This document shows positions 7,645 to 16,335 of a stretch of 64,000 bases of DNA, piece by piece. The stretch is taken from IMG/VR virus record IMGVR_UViG_3300020578_000006, positions 124,001 to 188,000 of that record, one strand, 5' to 3'. The notes below the pieces were generated by a model. The model saw only the letters and a list, made by a program, of their open reading frames with translations. It had not been told where the DNA came from and did not search any database. Origin of the DNA: a virus. The first letter of the stretch is position 1. Each line of letters begins with the position of its first letter. A program made the position numbers and the translations under genes.

Positions 7645-9143
7645 ATAGTAAATCCTGGGTAAGAACCTCTAGTATTCTTTATATCAATTATATTGCTCCC
7701 TGTCTGGTTTCTAATTTCATTTTTATAGTTATTTATCATACCAGAATTAATGGTATTGGCACCATTACTTTTACCTGCAAGCTGGGTATTAATTGTCGAT
7801 CCTCCTTGAATCCCCGGTATCATAGCAGCTATTTGATCTACAGTACCCTTTACACCTTCCATAGATACTCTAATTTCTTTTAAAACCGTGGTAATAGATT
7901 TTACAACTGCGTCTAAATTAGTATTAATTGCTTTTAATGTTTGTTCTGAAGGAGATGTAATTTCAGCAGGGGCTTGAGTAATTGGAATATTAAATTTTGA
8001 TGCTAATCCTGGTAATGTAGGTTGTTGACTGACATTAAAAATGTTAGATGTGACTGCTCCGGTTTCATTAGCTTGACCTGCAAGACCCTGAGATGTCCCC
8101 GCAGAGGGTTGAGTTGGTAATTCTTTCTTTAACCCAGATAAATTTTTAAAATTATCTATCATAGCTTGAATTACATCTATTTCCCCATTCTTTAAATTTG
8201 CATTAAGAGGAAGACTGGTAGCCGCTTTAGGTTCATTACCTGGTAATACGGGTTGTTCAGGGGCAACAGTATTAGATTCTGAAGCAGGCAAAGTTAAGTT
8301 GTTAGCTTGAGAAATCTCTGGTTTAGGTTGTACAGTTTGATCTGTTACAGGTAAACTCTTAGAAGGCTCTTCAAACGCTTTGTGCATGGGATGTTCTAGT
8401 AAATTATCTACCATTTTATCTATATTCTTCTGTGCCGGTTTGTTGTCTTCTGCTATTTTTAATGGTTCTTTTTTAACTGGTTCCTCTACAATACTTGGTG
8501 GCTCAGCTAAATGAGCCGTTTCCATTTTTAATCTTTTATCCAAATCAGTTATATCAGGGACATCTAGCTTTTTAGGCTCTACAACTACCTGTGGGTTGTT
8601 TTGCTGTTCTATAGGCTTTTCTGCTTGTTTGGTTATTTGCTCTGGCTTTACTTCTACAGCTTCTTTGACTGGCTCTTTTACAGGTTCTACAATTTTTTCT
8701 ATTGTCTTTTCTCTTATTACTTCTGGTTTGTTGGGTTCTACAGGCTTAACAGGCTGTTCTGGTTTAGAGTTCTCTGTAATAGAGGTGGAAGTATTATTAT
8801 TGATGTCTGTGCTTAAAGGTATAGATTTAGCCGCGCTACTGGTTGTAATGTTTAATTCTGATTCTGCAGGTTCTTTTGATACGGGTGCCTGTGGGGTATC
8901 AGCAAGAGGGGGGTTAATTACCTCTTTAGCTCCCGCTTCATCTTTTCTAAGCGCTACATTTACCGGTTCAATTTTTTTAAATTGAACTTTGTTAGCTCTT
9001 TTCTTAAATGCAGTTTCAAACTGTTCTAATTCATCTATACTTACATCTTCTAAATCTTCTCTAGGTACACCATATAATTTAGAATACATATCTTTAAAAG
9101 ATGATTCTGCCTTTTGTAAATTGTCTACTGAATCGTTTTCCAT
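7641..9143 (-). CDS. Large disordered P/E/K/V-rich tail or baseplate protein
   Basis: The product is 500 aa, unrecognised. Residues 1-60 are acidic and helical. About 65-310 is low-complexity, rich in Pro, Glu, Lys and Val (repeats such as EPVKEPVKEAVEVKPEQ), hence probably extended. About 390-450 contains a heptad-like helix (LDAVVKSITTVLKEIRVSM), and the end is Asn/Gly-rich. It lies between gp26-like and gp48-like genes, where T4 keeps its hub and tape-measure genes, so a spacer or tape-measure-like role is possible but unproven. The opposite strand gives long spurious frames because of the biased composition. Confidence 0.65.
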   Translation of the reverse strand: MENDSVDNLQKAESSFKDMYSKLYGVPREDLEDVSIDELEQFETAFKKRANKVQFKKIEPVNVALRKDEAGAKEVINPPLADTPQAPVSKEPAESELNITTSSAAKSIPLSTDINNNTSTSITENSKPEQPVKPVEPNKPEVIREKTIEKIVEPVKEPVKEAVEVKPEQITKQAEKPIEQQNNPQVVVEPKKLDVPDITDLDKRLKMETAHLAEPPSIVEEPVKKEPLKIAEDNKPAQKNIDKMVDNLLEHPMHKAFEEPSKSLPVTDQTVQPKPEISQANNLTLPASESNTVAPEQPVLPGNEPKAATSLPLNANLKNGEIDVIQAMIDNFKNLSGLKKELPTQPSAGTSQGLAGQANETGAVTSNIFNVSQQPTLPGLASKFNIPITQAPAEITSPSEQTLKAINTNLDAVVKSITTVLKEIRVSMEGVKGTVDQIAAMIPGIQGGSTINTQLAGKSNGANTINSGMINNYKNEIRNQTGSNIIDIKNTRGSYPGFTI

Positions 9144-9144
9144 A

Positions 9145-9972
9145 TTACAACGTTACAGCCTCCTTCTCACTATTAAAATTGTTCAAATATATATCACACT
9201 CAAACGGGGTAAGATTATTGATTGAATTAAGATCTATTCCTAATTTAGATAATAAAAAGTATTTTTTCTTATAAAAATTTTGTGCATAAGGAATAAAAAT
9301 TGCTTTTAAAAAATCAAATAATGTGTTATCTATAATATCAAATCTTACTGAATAAAATTCTTTGAGATTCTTATCATTTTTAAGAATATGTAAAGTATTA
9401 TAAAGACTTCTATATTTTTCTAAATGCTCTTTTAATTCATTTACTACATCCACAGGAATACTGTTAAAGAATCTTATTTTTTTATCTGTAGAAAATGCCT
9501 TAGGATAATATTTTTTATTATTCATATATACTCTAAAGATGTTTTCAAAGATATAATTTTCAGTATATAAATCTTTGGATGTTTTAAATTCTATTTTTAA
9601 ATCATCTAATTCTAATGTGGGTATTTCGTCCATTCCAATTTCAGATAAATTTGTTAAAGTATCAAATAAGCTAAAAGAAGCTAAGCATGGATTATTTTGT
9701 TGATCTTTTAAATTATAATGTAACATACTAGAGATAGAACTGGCCCTTAAAAACGTCAATATAAACCATTTATCAAATTTTGTTAATTTAGAATATATTT
9801 CTTTTTGAACTAAATTTTCTAGAACTATTTCATTGAATACAGAATTAATATTCTCATTATCTTCATTTAGCATATATTTGGTTAATACTTCCAATTGATA
9901 CATTTTTAATTCTGCTAATTTAAAATAATTTTTTAAGCTAGGAACCCAGCAATTGAGATAAAAGCTATTCAT
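9145..9972 (-). CDS. 26: Baseplate hub/assembly protein, gp26 family-like
   Basis: The product is 275 aa. The N-terminal third (FKLAELKMYQLEVLTKYML, then LTKFDKWFILTFLRASSIS) matches the T4_baseplate/gp26 family, in which a short strand and l..y..l..y helix are followed by LT.fDk.f.Ll.lR. T4 gp26 is a baseplate hub or hub-assembly component. The remainder is helical and Lys/Asn/Phe-rich. The ATG at 9972 overlaps the stop of the gp54-like gene. Longer than T4 gp26 (208 aa). Confidence 0.6.
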   Translation of the reverse strand: MNSFYLNCWVPSLKNYFKLAELKMYQLEVLTKYMLNEDNENINSVFNEIVLENLVQKEIYSKLTKFDKWFILTFLRASSISSMLHYNLKDQQNNPCLASFSLFDTLTNLSEIGMDEIPTLELDDLKIEFKTSKDLYTENYIFENIFRVYMNNKKYYPKAFSTDKKIRFFNSIPVDVVNELKEHLEKYRSLYNTLHILKNDKNLKEFYSVRFDIIDNTLFDFLKAIFIPYAQNFYKKKYFLLSKLGIDLNSINNLTPFECDIYLNNFNSEKEAVTL

Positions 9973-10910
9973 TAAAAGAATCCAGCAGGGTTAAGAACGC
10001 GAGTGGCAGCGTCTTGTAAAGGTGATACTTGGGGAGTATAGCTACCATTAATAATGCCGCTGACGTTGTTAATAATATCGGCAAGAGGAAAATACATACT
10101 GTTTTCTACTGTATAATTTGTGTACGCAAAATTTACATCATAAATTATTGCTTGGTCTGGCTCTCTGTAATCTAAATTTATATTGTTAATAAGTGTAGGT
10201 ACACAATTATAAAACTTATATACTTTTCTAGGTATTTGGCTTATGTTTTGATAGCTTCTCGTATAGCAAAGCAGTGTAATATTACACTTAATATTTCTGT
10301 AATCCTTTTGACCAGGTATATCGTTTGGGTATGCAACCATTCCTAAATGGCTAGCCAAAATAACCCAAGGCCTGAATACATTATCTACAATACTAGTATT
10401 GGTTTCAAGAAATCCTAATCTTAGTGGCGTTTGCGAATATCCTGTTCTATTTTCTGACATAACACCTTGCACAAACCCTCTGCTTTTACCGGTAGTACCA
10501 ATTGTTATGTCTCGAGTTGTAAAGGTTTCCTGGGGTATCATCGCAGTTTGGGCGAACACACACCCAATAACTTTTTGAAATGGAAAACTTGTTAATAATA
10601 TTTTTGCTTGATCAATATCATACCCTCTCTTACCTCCATCTGTTCGTTCCAATCTTTGTAATAGTTGAGAATTTAGCGCTCTCGGAAAAGAGTCAATAAC
10701 TGCGATCCATTGCGATTGTAAAGGTATACTTGTAAGCCAGCTTTGAAGTTGAAGTAGGAAATAATCTCTTGTACTGATTAGCGGTACACCGGGTATATTA
10801 AAACCCAGTAAATTAGTAATTTGAGGTTCAGATAAAGGGTTAGTACCGCGGCCGATACCTAAAACGTTATTAGTAAGACCTTGAAAGGCATTAGTAATAG
10901 GGTTATTCAT
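9972..10910 (-). CDS. 54: Baseplate tail-tube initiator-like protein (gp54-like)
   Basis: The product is 312 aa (T4 gp54 is 320 aa). A central YRNIKCNITLLCYTRSYQN strand pair leads to RKVYKFYNCVPTLIN and AIIYDVNFAYTNYTV, the two-strand pattern shared by gp19, gp48 and gp54 tube-fold proteins. It probably forms the ring on which the gp19 tube starts. It has its own late box 6 nt before the ATG and begins a chain of overlapping baseplate genes reaching 3400. gp48 is the alternative assignment. Confidence 0.55.
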   Translation of the reverse strand: MNNPITNAFQGLTNNVLGIGRGTNPLSEPQITNLLGFNIPGVPLISTRDYFLLQLQSWLTSIPLQSQWIAVIDSFPRALNSQLLQRLERTDGGKRGYDIDQAKILLTSFPFQKVIGCVFAQTAMIPQETFTTRDITIGTTGKSRGFVQGVMSENRTGYSQTPLRLGFLETNTSIVDNVFRPWVILASHLGMVAYPNDIPGQKDYRNIKCNITLLCYTRSYQNISQIPRKVYKFYNCVPTLINNINLDYREPDQAIIYDVNFAYTNYTVENSMYFPLADIINNVSGIINGSYTPQVSPLQDAATRVLNPAGFF

Positions 10911-10916
10911 CCCTAT

Positions 10917-10924
10917 TATTTATA
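10917..10924 (-). promoter_or_regulatory. Late promoter box of the baseplate chain
   Basis: TATAAATA on the minus strand, 6 nt before the ATG at 10910. Confidence 0.7.
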
Positions 10925-10936
10925 ATACAGATTTAA

Positions 10937-11482
10937 TTATGACTTACGAATGAAGTAATGATATGCCAAACCAACATCAAATGTAACGACATCACCCTTA
11001 CCACTAGAGAAATCATACTTAATACCACCAACTTCTCTAATACTAACACCAACAAGCTGATATTGAGCTACTTTTTCCATCTGTGAATCTAGTTGAACTA
11101 AGTCAATAGTGCTAGATTGGGTAGGTGTAAAATAGTTACCAGTGCTGTTAGTATCATTAAATGTATCGCGAGTCCAATCTTCAAACTTCTGTCTAAGATT
11201 GTTTTTAGCATCATTATAGAATGTTAATTGATAGTTTGCACTGTTGGGGTAGTTTACAACACCTGGAATATTGAAATTTAACCCCATGTAAGTTGTTGTA
11301 ACATTATTAATGGCACGCGCAGGTAGAGAAGCAGATCTAGCATACACTAGATCATCTTCACCAAATGTCTGTGTTGTGCCGCCTGGAGATATACTAAGCA
11401 CTCTAAAATGAATATCGCGTTGAAAGTCACGCGCAGAAGCTACTCTGTAAAAATCAGCAATTAATTGTTTTACGGCTGCCAT
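10937..11482 (-). CDS. 19: Tail tube protein gp19
   Basis: The product is 181 aa (T4 gp19 is 163 aa). The early ARSASLPARAINNVTTTYMGL segment matches the tube-protein loop with its A.slP.r.i.....yfG signature, followed by YQLTFYND and a C-terminal strand (VVTFDVGLAYHYFI) typical of gp19. Hexameric rings stack to form the inner tail tube through which DNA and internal proteins pass. It lies directly downstream of the sheath gene, as in T4, with its own AATAAATA box. Confidence 0.85.
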   Translation of the reverse strand: MAAVKQLIADFYRVASARDFQRDIHFRVLSISPGGTTQTFGEDDLVYARSASLPARAINNVTTTYMGLNFNIPGVVNYPNSANYQLTFYNDAKNNLRQKFEDWTRDTFNDTNSTGNYFTPTQSSTIDLVQLDSQMEKVAQYQLVGVSIREVGGIKYDFSSGKGDVVTFDVGLAYHYFIRKS

Positions 11483-11489
11483 AATGTAT

Positions 11490-11497
11490 TATTTATT
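11490..11497 (-). promoter_or_regulatory. Late promoter box of gene 19
   Basis: AATAAATA on the minus strand, 7 nt before the ATG at 11482. Confidence 0.65.
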
Positions 11498-11509
11498 CTC
11501 CATTATATT

Positions 11510-13900
11510 TTACGCTAGTAACTCCTGGAAGTTTTGACTTGTACGGGTAGCATAGAAGCTTACCAAGATAAACTCTGCTGTGCGTACTGGCTTGAGGTAG
11601 ATGTCCACCTTTAGCTCATTATTGTCAATTACATCAGGTGTATTGTTACGCTCATCACATATGATAAGGTAGTCATAAACACCTTCTGTATTCTTAGCAT
11701 TTTCAAAGATTGGTGTAATTGTATTTACAACTTGGGTACGCGTAAATAGTGTGTTAGGTTCAAACACGAAGTATTTAACCGTATCGCGTGTTGCAATTTC
11801 AAGATTTAAGAACAATCTACGCACATTAATACGATCAAACGCACTAGGTTTCTTTAAAAGTGTTTTCTGACCGTATATTACAAATCCTTCTACAGGGAAG
11901 AAAGCAACTGGATTTAAGCCAATCTTGTAAAGTTGATCTCTTTGCTTCATCTTTGGATATACACCAAGATCATTAACCCCTACTAATACCCCACGAGTAA
12001 ACCCAGCAGGGGCAAACCATGGCTGGAAGTTAGCATCTGTATTCCCCATAGCAGCAGCTGCAAAGCCACTAAATGGTACCCAAACTTGTCTATTTGTTAC
12101 TGGATCTAATACTTGAGCAACATTGGCGTATGTACAAGCATAGCTGGTATCGGTTAGTCCAAACTGATGTCTTAGCGGCCAGTAAATATGTTGACTAAAG
12201 TTAGTATTTGAAAATCCAGCTGCAGATGGATTTGGATCTAAACCAGCATTTGGACCAAATAGCTTAGCTGTATTGATAATCTTATTATTGTCACCCTGGA
12301 CAAAAATGTGTCTTAAGGCATCTAGAATAACCAAGAAATCTTTTCTTTGATTTTGAGCTTGATTAACAAATATACTAGCTACTGCATTGTAGTTAGCTCT
12401 AATAGCCAAGCCTTCTTCAGTAAGATTTTCACTGTTTGTTGTGTAAAACGCGCTTAATGCATTAAATGGTGTATTATCAATGTACGGACCGCACGCAGAA
12501 AGAGGTTTTCCAGCAAGTACTGATTGATTTGCAACATGCGCAAATATACTACCTAAGCCAGCTTCACAAGCAATATTAATTGGATGAAGATCTGGGTTTT
12601 CGACTAATTCAAACACTCTTTCAAGTTTTTGAGGTAGATTGCCGATGTCTTTATTAATAGCAATGGTATCAGTATAAACACCGAGGGGGAACAAGGAGTT
12701 TGTTGCACCGTTATCTGTTAAAGCTTGTTGTGCGTCTGCTGATGCAACACCAACACGGGTAATGTAGCTTGTGTTAGTATCTACAAAGCCAGGTACGTTG
12801 AAAGGTGATACTAGTCTTGGAGAGAGCATTCTTACCTTCTTCGTAGGAATACCATCACCGCCAAGCCATGTTGTACGGTTTTTGTTACTCAAGAAAGGAT
12901 TAACAAGAACTCTGATATTGGGTGAGTTTTGAGTGACGCTACCTAAGAAAAAGCTCTTTGCTGGTCCACCATTAGAATCAGCAATTTGTCTGTGATAGTC
13001 TAGTGAACCGACATAGCTCTCAGTAAGAACATAATCAAGAGCAATTACATCGGGTGAGAATACAGATTGACGTAGTTTAAATATTCCTAATGACAATGTA
13101 TCGTCGTACTCACGGGGGCTTAGATCGTAGTTAGAGATATTTTCCATTACTTCGCTAACGCTTGTACCGTCACCAAACTTAGTTGCACTTAGGGCAAAAT
13201 TTAATCTAGGTCTTGGAATATTTACGTAATTATAAACTGCTGTACTATTTGTACCGATACCCTGTACACCTAAAACACCATCAAAGGGAGTAGCAGGGTT
13301 GTTATTATTGTTATCAGTTAGTGCAACATAATAACCTTCAAACTTGTTGTTAACAGAAGTTTGAGATCTATTTAAAATAATTAGCCCCGCGCCTCCTAGT
13401 TTATCAAAAGTAAACGAAGGGGGTGATGTTAAAACTGTACTCGGATCATCAACCCAATTGATATCATCGTTTAATAAAGCTTGATATTGTTCTATGCTTA
13501 ATTCAAGATGAGTTGGTTTTCCAAACATGTAAACTGTATTTTCTGATAAACTCGTATTGATAGTGCCATAAGGCGCGGCCGGGTAAACTAAAGCACTGTA
13601 TTTCCATTCTGCAAAACCTTCACCTTTAGCAGTGCCGTAAGGTAGTCTGGAAACCTTTAGTTGAACTGGTGACTGTAGAACAGCCTTTACTGTATGGTAG
13701 AAATATCTTTCAGCCGCATTTGTTGGTGTACCGTAAATTTGTTCAAATTCGCTAATACTTGTAGGTTGAAGTACTTCGTCAACAGGTCCTTGATTAGAAA
13801 ACCCTGTGATAAAAACACTTGTACCTTGATTAACAACTGGTCTTAGTGTTAAATCTACTTCTCTAATTTCTACACCTGGACTTTGTATTGTTCTTGCCAT
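11510..13900 (-). CDS. 18: Contractile tail sheath protein gp18
   Basis: The product is 796 aa (T4 gp18 is 659 aa). The start (MARTIQSPGVEIREVDLT) and ITGFSNQGPVDEVL are the classic sheath N-terminus. The C-terminal core (FVIYGQKTLLKKPSAFDRI, then VRRLFLNLE and the FEPNTLFTRTQV segment) is the conserved sheath subtilisin-like domain region. Extra length lies in the central protruding domains. It is the only late gene here with a clear leader: a CATAAATA box 45 nt upstream and a GGAGG ribosome site at 13912-13916, fitting the need for very high expression. Confidence 0.95.
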   Translation of the reverse strand: MARTIQSPGVEIREVDLTLRPVVNQGTSVFITGFSNQGPVDEVLQPTSISEFEQIYGTPTNAAERYFYHTVKAVLQSPVQLKVSRLPYGTAKGEGFAEWKYSALVYPAAPYGTINTSLSENTVYMFGKPTHLELSIEQYQALLNDDINWVDDPSTVLTSPPSFTFDKLGGAGLIILNRSQTSVNNKFEGYYVALTDNNNNNPATPFDGVLGVQGIGTNSTAVYNYVNIPRPRLNFALSATKFGDGTSVSEVMENISNYDLSPREYDDTLSLGIFKLRQSVFSPDVIALDYVLTESYVGSLDYHRQIADSNGGPAKSFFLGSVTQNSPNIRVLVNPFLSNKNRTTWLGGDGIPTKKVRMLSPRLVSPFNVPGFVDTNTSYITRVGVASADAQQALTDNGATNSLFPLGVYTDTIAINKDIGNLPQKLERVFELVENPDLHPINIACEAGLGSIFAHVANQSVLAGKPLSACGPYIDNTPFNALSAFYTTNSENLTEEGLAIRANYNAVASIFVNQAQNQRKDFLVILDALRHIFVQGDNNKIINTAKLFGPNAGLDPNPSAAGFSNTNFSQHIYWPLRHQFGLTDTSYACTYANVAQVLDPVTNRQVWVPFSGFAAAAMGNTDANFQPWFAPAGFTRGVLVGVNDLGVYPKMKQRDQLYKIGLNPVAFFPVEGFVIYGQKTLLKKPSAFDRINVRRLFLNLEIATRDTVKYFVFEPNTLFTRTQVVNTITPIFENAKNTEGVYDYLIICDERNNTPDVIDNNELKVDIYLKPVRTAEFILVSFYATRTSQNFQELLA

Positions 13901-13911
13901 ATTAGATTAAA

Positions 13912-13916
13912 CCTCC
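13912..13916 (-). promoter_or_regulatory. Strong Shine-Dalgarno of sheath gene
   Basis: GGAGG on the minus strand 11 nt before the ATG at 13900. It stands out because most first genes in the window have no room for a leader. Confidence 0.75.
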
Positions 13917-13945
13917 AAGAGAAACTTTTTGACTCATATCATTTA

Positions 13946-13953
13946 TATTTATG
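13946..13953 (-). promoter_or_regulatory. Late promoter box of sheath gene
   Basis: CATAAATA on the minus strand, 45 nt before the sheath ATG, giving a leader of about 40 nt. Confidence 0.55.
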
Positions 13954-13991
13954 TGTTGTGCTGCTAACTTTTACAAAATTTTTATTCTTTT

Positions 13992-14576
13992 TTATAAAAG
14001 TGTCATCTTTAACTGATGATAAGCAAACTGAAAGCCACATTCCATTTCATTAGGGTCTCTATCATTATAATTAACACCCTCTAGACCTATAGGAAACGAA
14101 CGAATATAGTCAAATTTTACTGTTCTTTTATTGTATTCGTCCAAGCCATATATAGAGATGTCTGTCATATATTCTGGTGTATTAGAGTCTATATTAGGGT
14201 TTTTTGGGTCAAAAATACCTGTTGTGGCATTATTGAATATATCTAGCCATTTGTAAAGCACCCAATAGTTGTTAAATTGATTATCAACTGTAAAGCTTAC
14301 CTTAAGACTTGGAAAATCTGGTCTTGCATAAGAAGTTACCTTGAGTGTTTGTCCAGAATAAGGAAGTAAGACCGGTGGAACCTCTATAGGAGGTGCAACC
14401 GCACCCCATATACTAAACTGTAAAGTATTAAAATTTACTACGGAATTTCTTCTTGCAATCTCTGCAACTTTATCTTTTAAAATTGTAGGAATGGTTAGAA
14501 CCAAAATAAATTTATCCCTACGCTGCTTGTTAAAAGGGCTTTGAAAAATTGGAGTCTGATTTACAGGGGTCGCCAC
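13992..14576 (-). CDS. Second tail-tube-like protein (gp19 paralogue)
   Basis: The product is 194 aa with a GTG start 4 nt after a TATAAATA box. Strand pairs QTLKVTSYARPDFPSLKVSF and YMTDISIYGLDEYNK, then IRSFPIGLEGVNYND and a final FQFAYHQLKM, follow the gp19 tube fold, where a v.f..D ... y.l.g.fP..i segment is diagnostic. It lies between terminase and sheath, where T4 has no tube gene. It could be an alternative tube ring, a tail terminator (gp3/gp15 position) or a minor tube protein; the fold is better supported than the role. Confidence 0.6.
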   Translation of the reverse strand: MATPVNQTPIFQSPFNKQRRDKFILVLTIPTILKDKVAEIARRNSVVNFNTLQFSIWGAVAPPIEVPPVLLPYSGQTLKVTSYARPDFPSLKVSFTVDNQFNNYWVLYKWLDIFNNATTGIFDPKNPNIDSNTPEYMTDISIYGLDEYNKRTVKFDYIRSFPIGLEGVNYNDRDPNEMECGFQFAYHQLKMTLL

Positions 14577-16306
14577 GGATTATTTATACCTTTACTCGGA
14601 TCTCCCGGAAAATACCACCCCTGTTGTCTTAGGTCTTCTATTTCTGCATCTACAATTGGCATCTTGTCATCCATTACAACAGGTAAAATACTATTGTCGT
14701 TATTTTCTAATTTTTCATTTGAGTATACGCTAAACGGACTTATTACGCCTTTAATACCGTAATCTAGGCTCTTAATAACTTGTGGCCTGTCACAAGCGTC
14801 AAGAGATACAACATCAAAATATCTAACACATATTTCATTTTCCAATGCCATTAACGCCCATATTAATGCCATCACTCTATCATCCCAACTATCGGATCCC
14901 GGTCTTGCACCCCACGTATTATTCGGGTATCTAATAAAACTTTTTAATTCTCTCAAGGTATACGTATCACGAAGCTTTACAGCTTTAAGCTCGTTAACCC
15001 AATATCTCATATTCATTACCCCTCTATATTTGGTATTGGTATGAGAGTATATTCCTAACCGTTTTATTTTTTGAATATTATTTTCACCTGCTTTTGACCC
15101 CCACGATACTATATTTTCATATCTGTGAGTAAATTTTAATTGCTCTACTACTTGTGCACCACAACTATTTCTTTCTATTAATACAGGGGGTCTGCCCCAT
15201 TGATTCAAAACTTCCAGTAATTTGGCCGTAAACGAAAAAGGAATTGTATCTCTAGTATGATATATTGCTACCTGCTCTATAGACGTAAGATCTGTAACAT
15301 CCAAAATTTGAATTACACTTGCTGCCTCTCCGACCCCCTCGCTGATATCAACCCCAACTACATATAATCTTTCTTCTTTAGGTTCTTCCCAAACCAAATA
15401 TCTACCCTCATCAAATATAAATTCTGGCTCTCTTATTTCCCGGCTCAAAACCCCGAAAAGAGCTTCATCTACTGAACTTTCCCCTCCATGCAAAAATTCA
15501 TTTCCAAACTCTTGTGCAAACGCCTCCTGGCTTCCTAATGTCTTAATTGTATCGTTTTTCCATTTTTCATCTCTTCCGGGAATTTCCCACCAATCAATTC
15601 TTTCTGATTTCCAGTTATTATCTCCCGATTGTGCTCCAGCATATAGTTGATAAAATAAATTATCCGTTCCATTTGGAGTACTTGCTATAAAAATTTTAGA
15701 TTTTTTTGAACTTGAAATAATTGGATAGACAGATTCCCAGAATTTTTCTACAATATGATTATCGATAAAAGCCAACTCATCAAGAATAAGACAATTACAA
15801 CTATCACCTCTACCTGCATCACTACTTGTTGTACTAATACCAATACTACTACCATTAGTTAGAGTCATACTTGTCTGCCCATATTCTACAACTCCTGGTT
15901 TTAAAAAGTTAGGTAACATTTCATAAGCCATTCTAACTCTTTTAAAGATGTTTTTTGCAGTTTGTTCTTTATTAGCAACAATCAAAATTCTCTGATCGTC
16001 ATTAAAACATGCATTCCATAAACAATAAATGGTCATTAAAGTTGTTTTACCTATCTGTCTAGAAGCAAGTAATATTACAAACCTACCGTCTCTTAAACTT
16101 CTAAGAATTCTCTTTTGACAAGAATATAGCTTAATTTTTTCTTTTCCTCTATCTAGATTAATAATGTAGAAGTAATTTTCTGCAAAATGTAATAAGTTTT
16201 TCTTACATTTTTTTAATTCACTTATCATTTCTGCCGTATACTCATGCTTAGTATTGACGGTTGGTAATCTTTCATTACCTAGATAAAATTTCTCTTTTTT
16301 CTCCAT
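14561..16306 (-). CDS. 17: Large terminase subunit gp17 (packaging ATPase-nuclease)
   Basis: The product is 581 aa (T4 gp17 is 610 aa). Walker A is SRQIGKTT (82-89), Walker B NCLILDELAF (171-180, catalytic Glu), and the coupling motif IASTPNG is at about 208-213. The RNase H-like nuclease domain shows VVGVDISEG (first Asp), LIERNSCGA (Glu) and GSDSWDDRVMA (last Asp). It cuts concatemers and pumps DNA into the prohead. The start ATG at 16306 follows a TCTAAATA box by 6 nt. Its 3' end overlaps the tube-like gene by 16 bp. Confidence 0.97.
   Translation of the reverse strand: MEKKEKFYLGNERLPTVNTKHEYTAEMISELKKCKKNLLHFAENYFYIINLDRGKEKIKLYSCQKRILRSLRDGRFVILLASRQIGKTTLMTIYCLWNACFNDDQRILIVANKEQTAKNIFKRVRMAYEMLPNFLKPGVVEYGQTSMTLTNGSSIGISTTSSDAGRGDSCNCLILDELAFIDNHIVEKFWESVYPIISSSKKSKIFIASTPNGTDNLFYQLYAGAQSGDNNWKSERIDWWEIPGRDEKWKNDTIKTLGSQEAFAQEFGNEFLHGGESSVDEALFGVLSREIREPEFIFDEGRYLVWEEPKEERLYVVGVDISEGVGEAASVIQILDVTDLTSIEQVAIYHTRDTIPFSFTAKLLEVLNQWGRPPVLIERNSCGAQVVEQLKFTHRYENIVSWGSKAGENNIQKIKRLGIYSHTNTKYRGVMNMRYWVNELKAVKLRDTYTLRELKSFIRYPNNTWGARPGSDSWDDRVMALIWALMALENEICVRYFDVVSLDACDRPQVIKSLDYGIKGVISPFSVYSNEKLENNDNSILPVVMDDKMPIVDAEIEDLRQQGWYFPGDPSKGINNPWRPL
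14581..14588 (-). promoter_or_regulatory. Late promoter box inside the end of gene 17
   Basis: TATAAATA on the minus strand within the last codons of gene 17, 4 nt before the GTG at 14576. Confidence 0.7.
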
Positions 16307-16312
16307 TTAATA

Positions 16313-16320
16313 TATTTAGA
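16313..16320 (-). promoter_or_regulatory. Probable late box of gene 17
   Basis: TCTAAATA (one mismatch to TATAAATA) 6 nt before the ATG at 16306, back to back with the plus-strand box at 16323-16330. Confidence 0.5.
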
Positions 16321-16322
16321 GG

Positions 16323-16330
16323 TATAAATA
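16323..16330 (+). promoter_or_regulatory. Late promoter box
   Basis: TATAAATA, 5 nt before the ATG at 16336; divergent from the gene 17 box 2 nt away. Confidence 0.75.
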
Positions 16331-16335
16331 GATAT

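Noticed and set aside
7055-8985. Long plus-strand frames opposite the baseplate genes
   Set aside because: They mirror the Ala/Gly- and Pro/Glu/Val-rich codons of minus-strand genes; no start signal or family resemblance.
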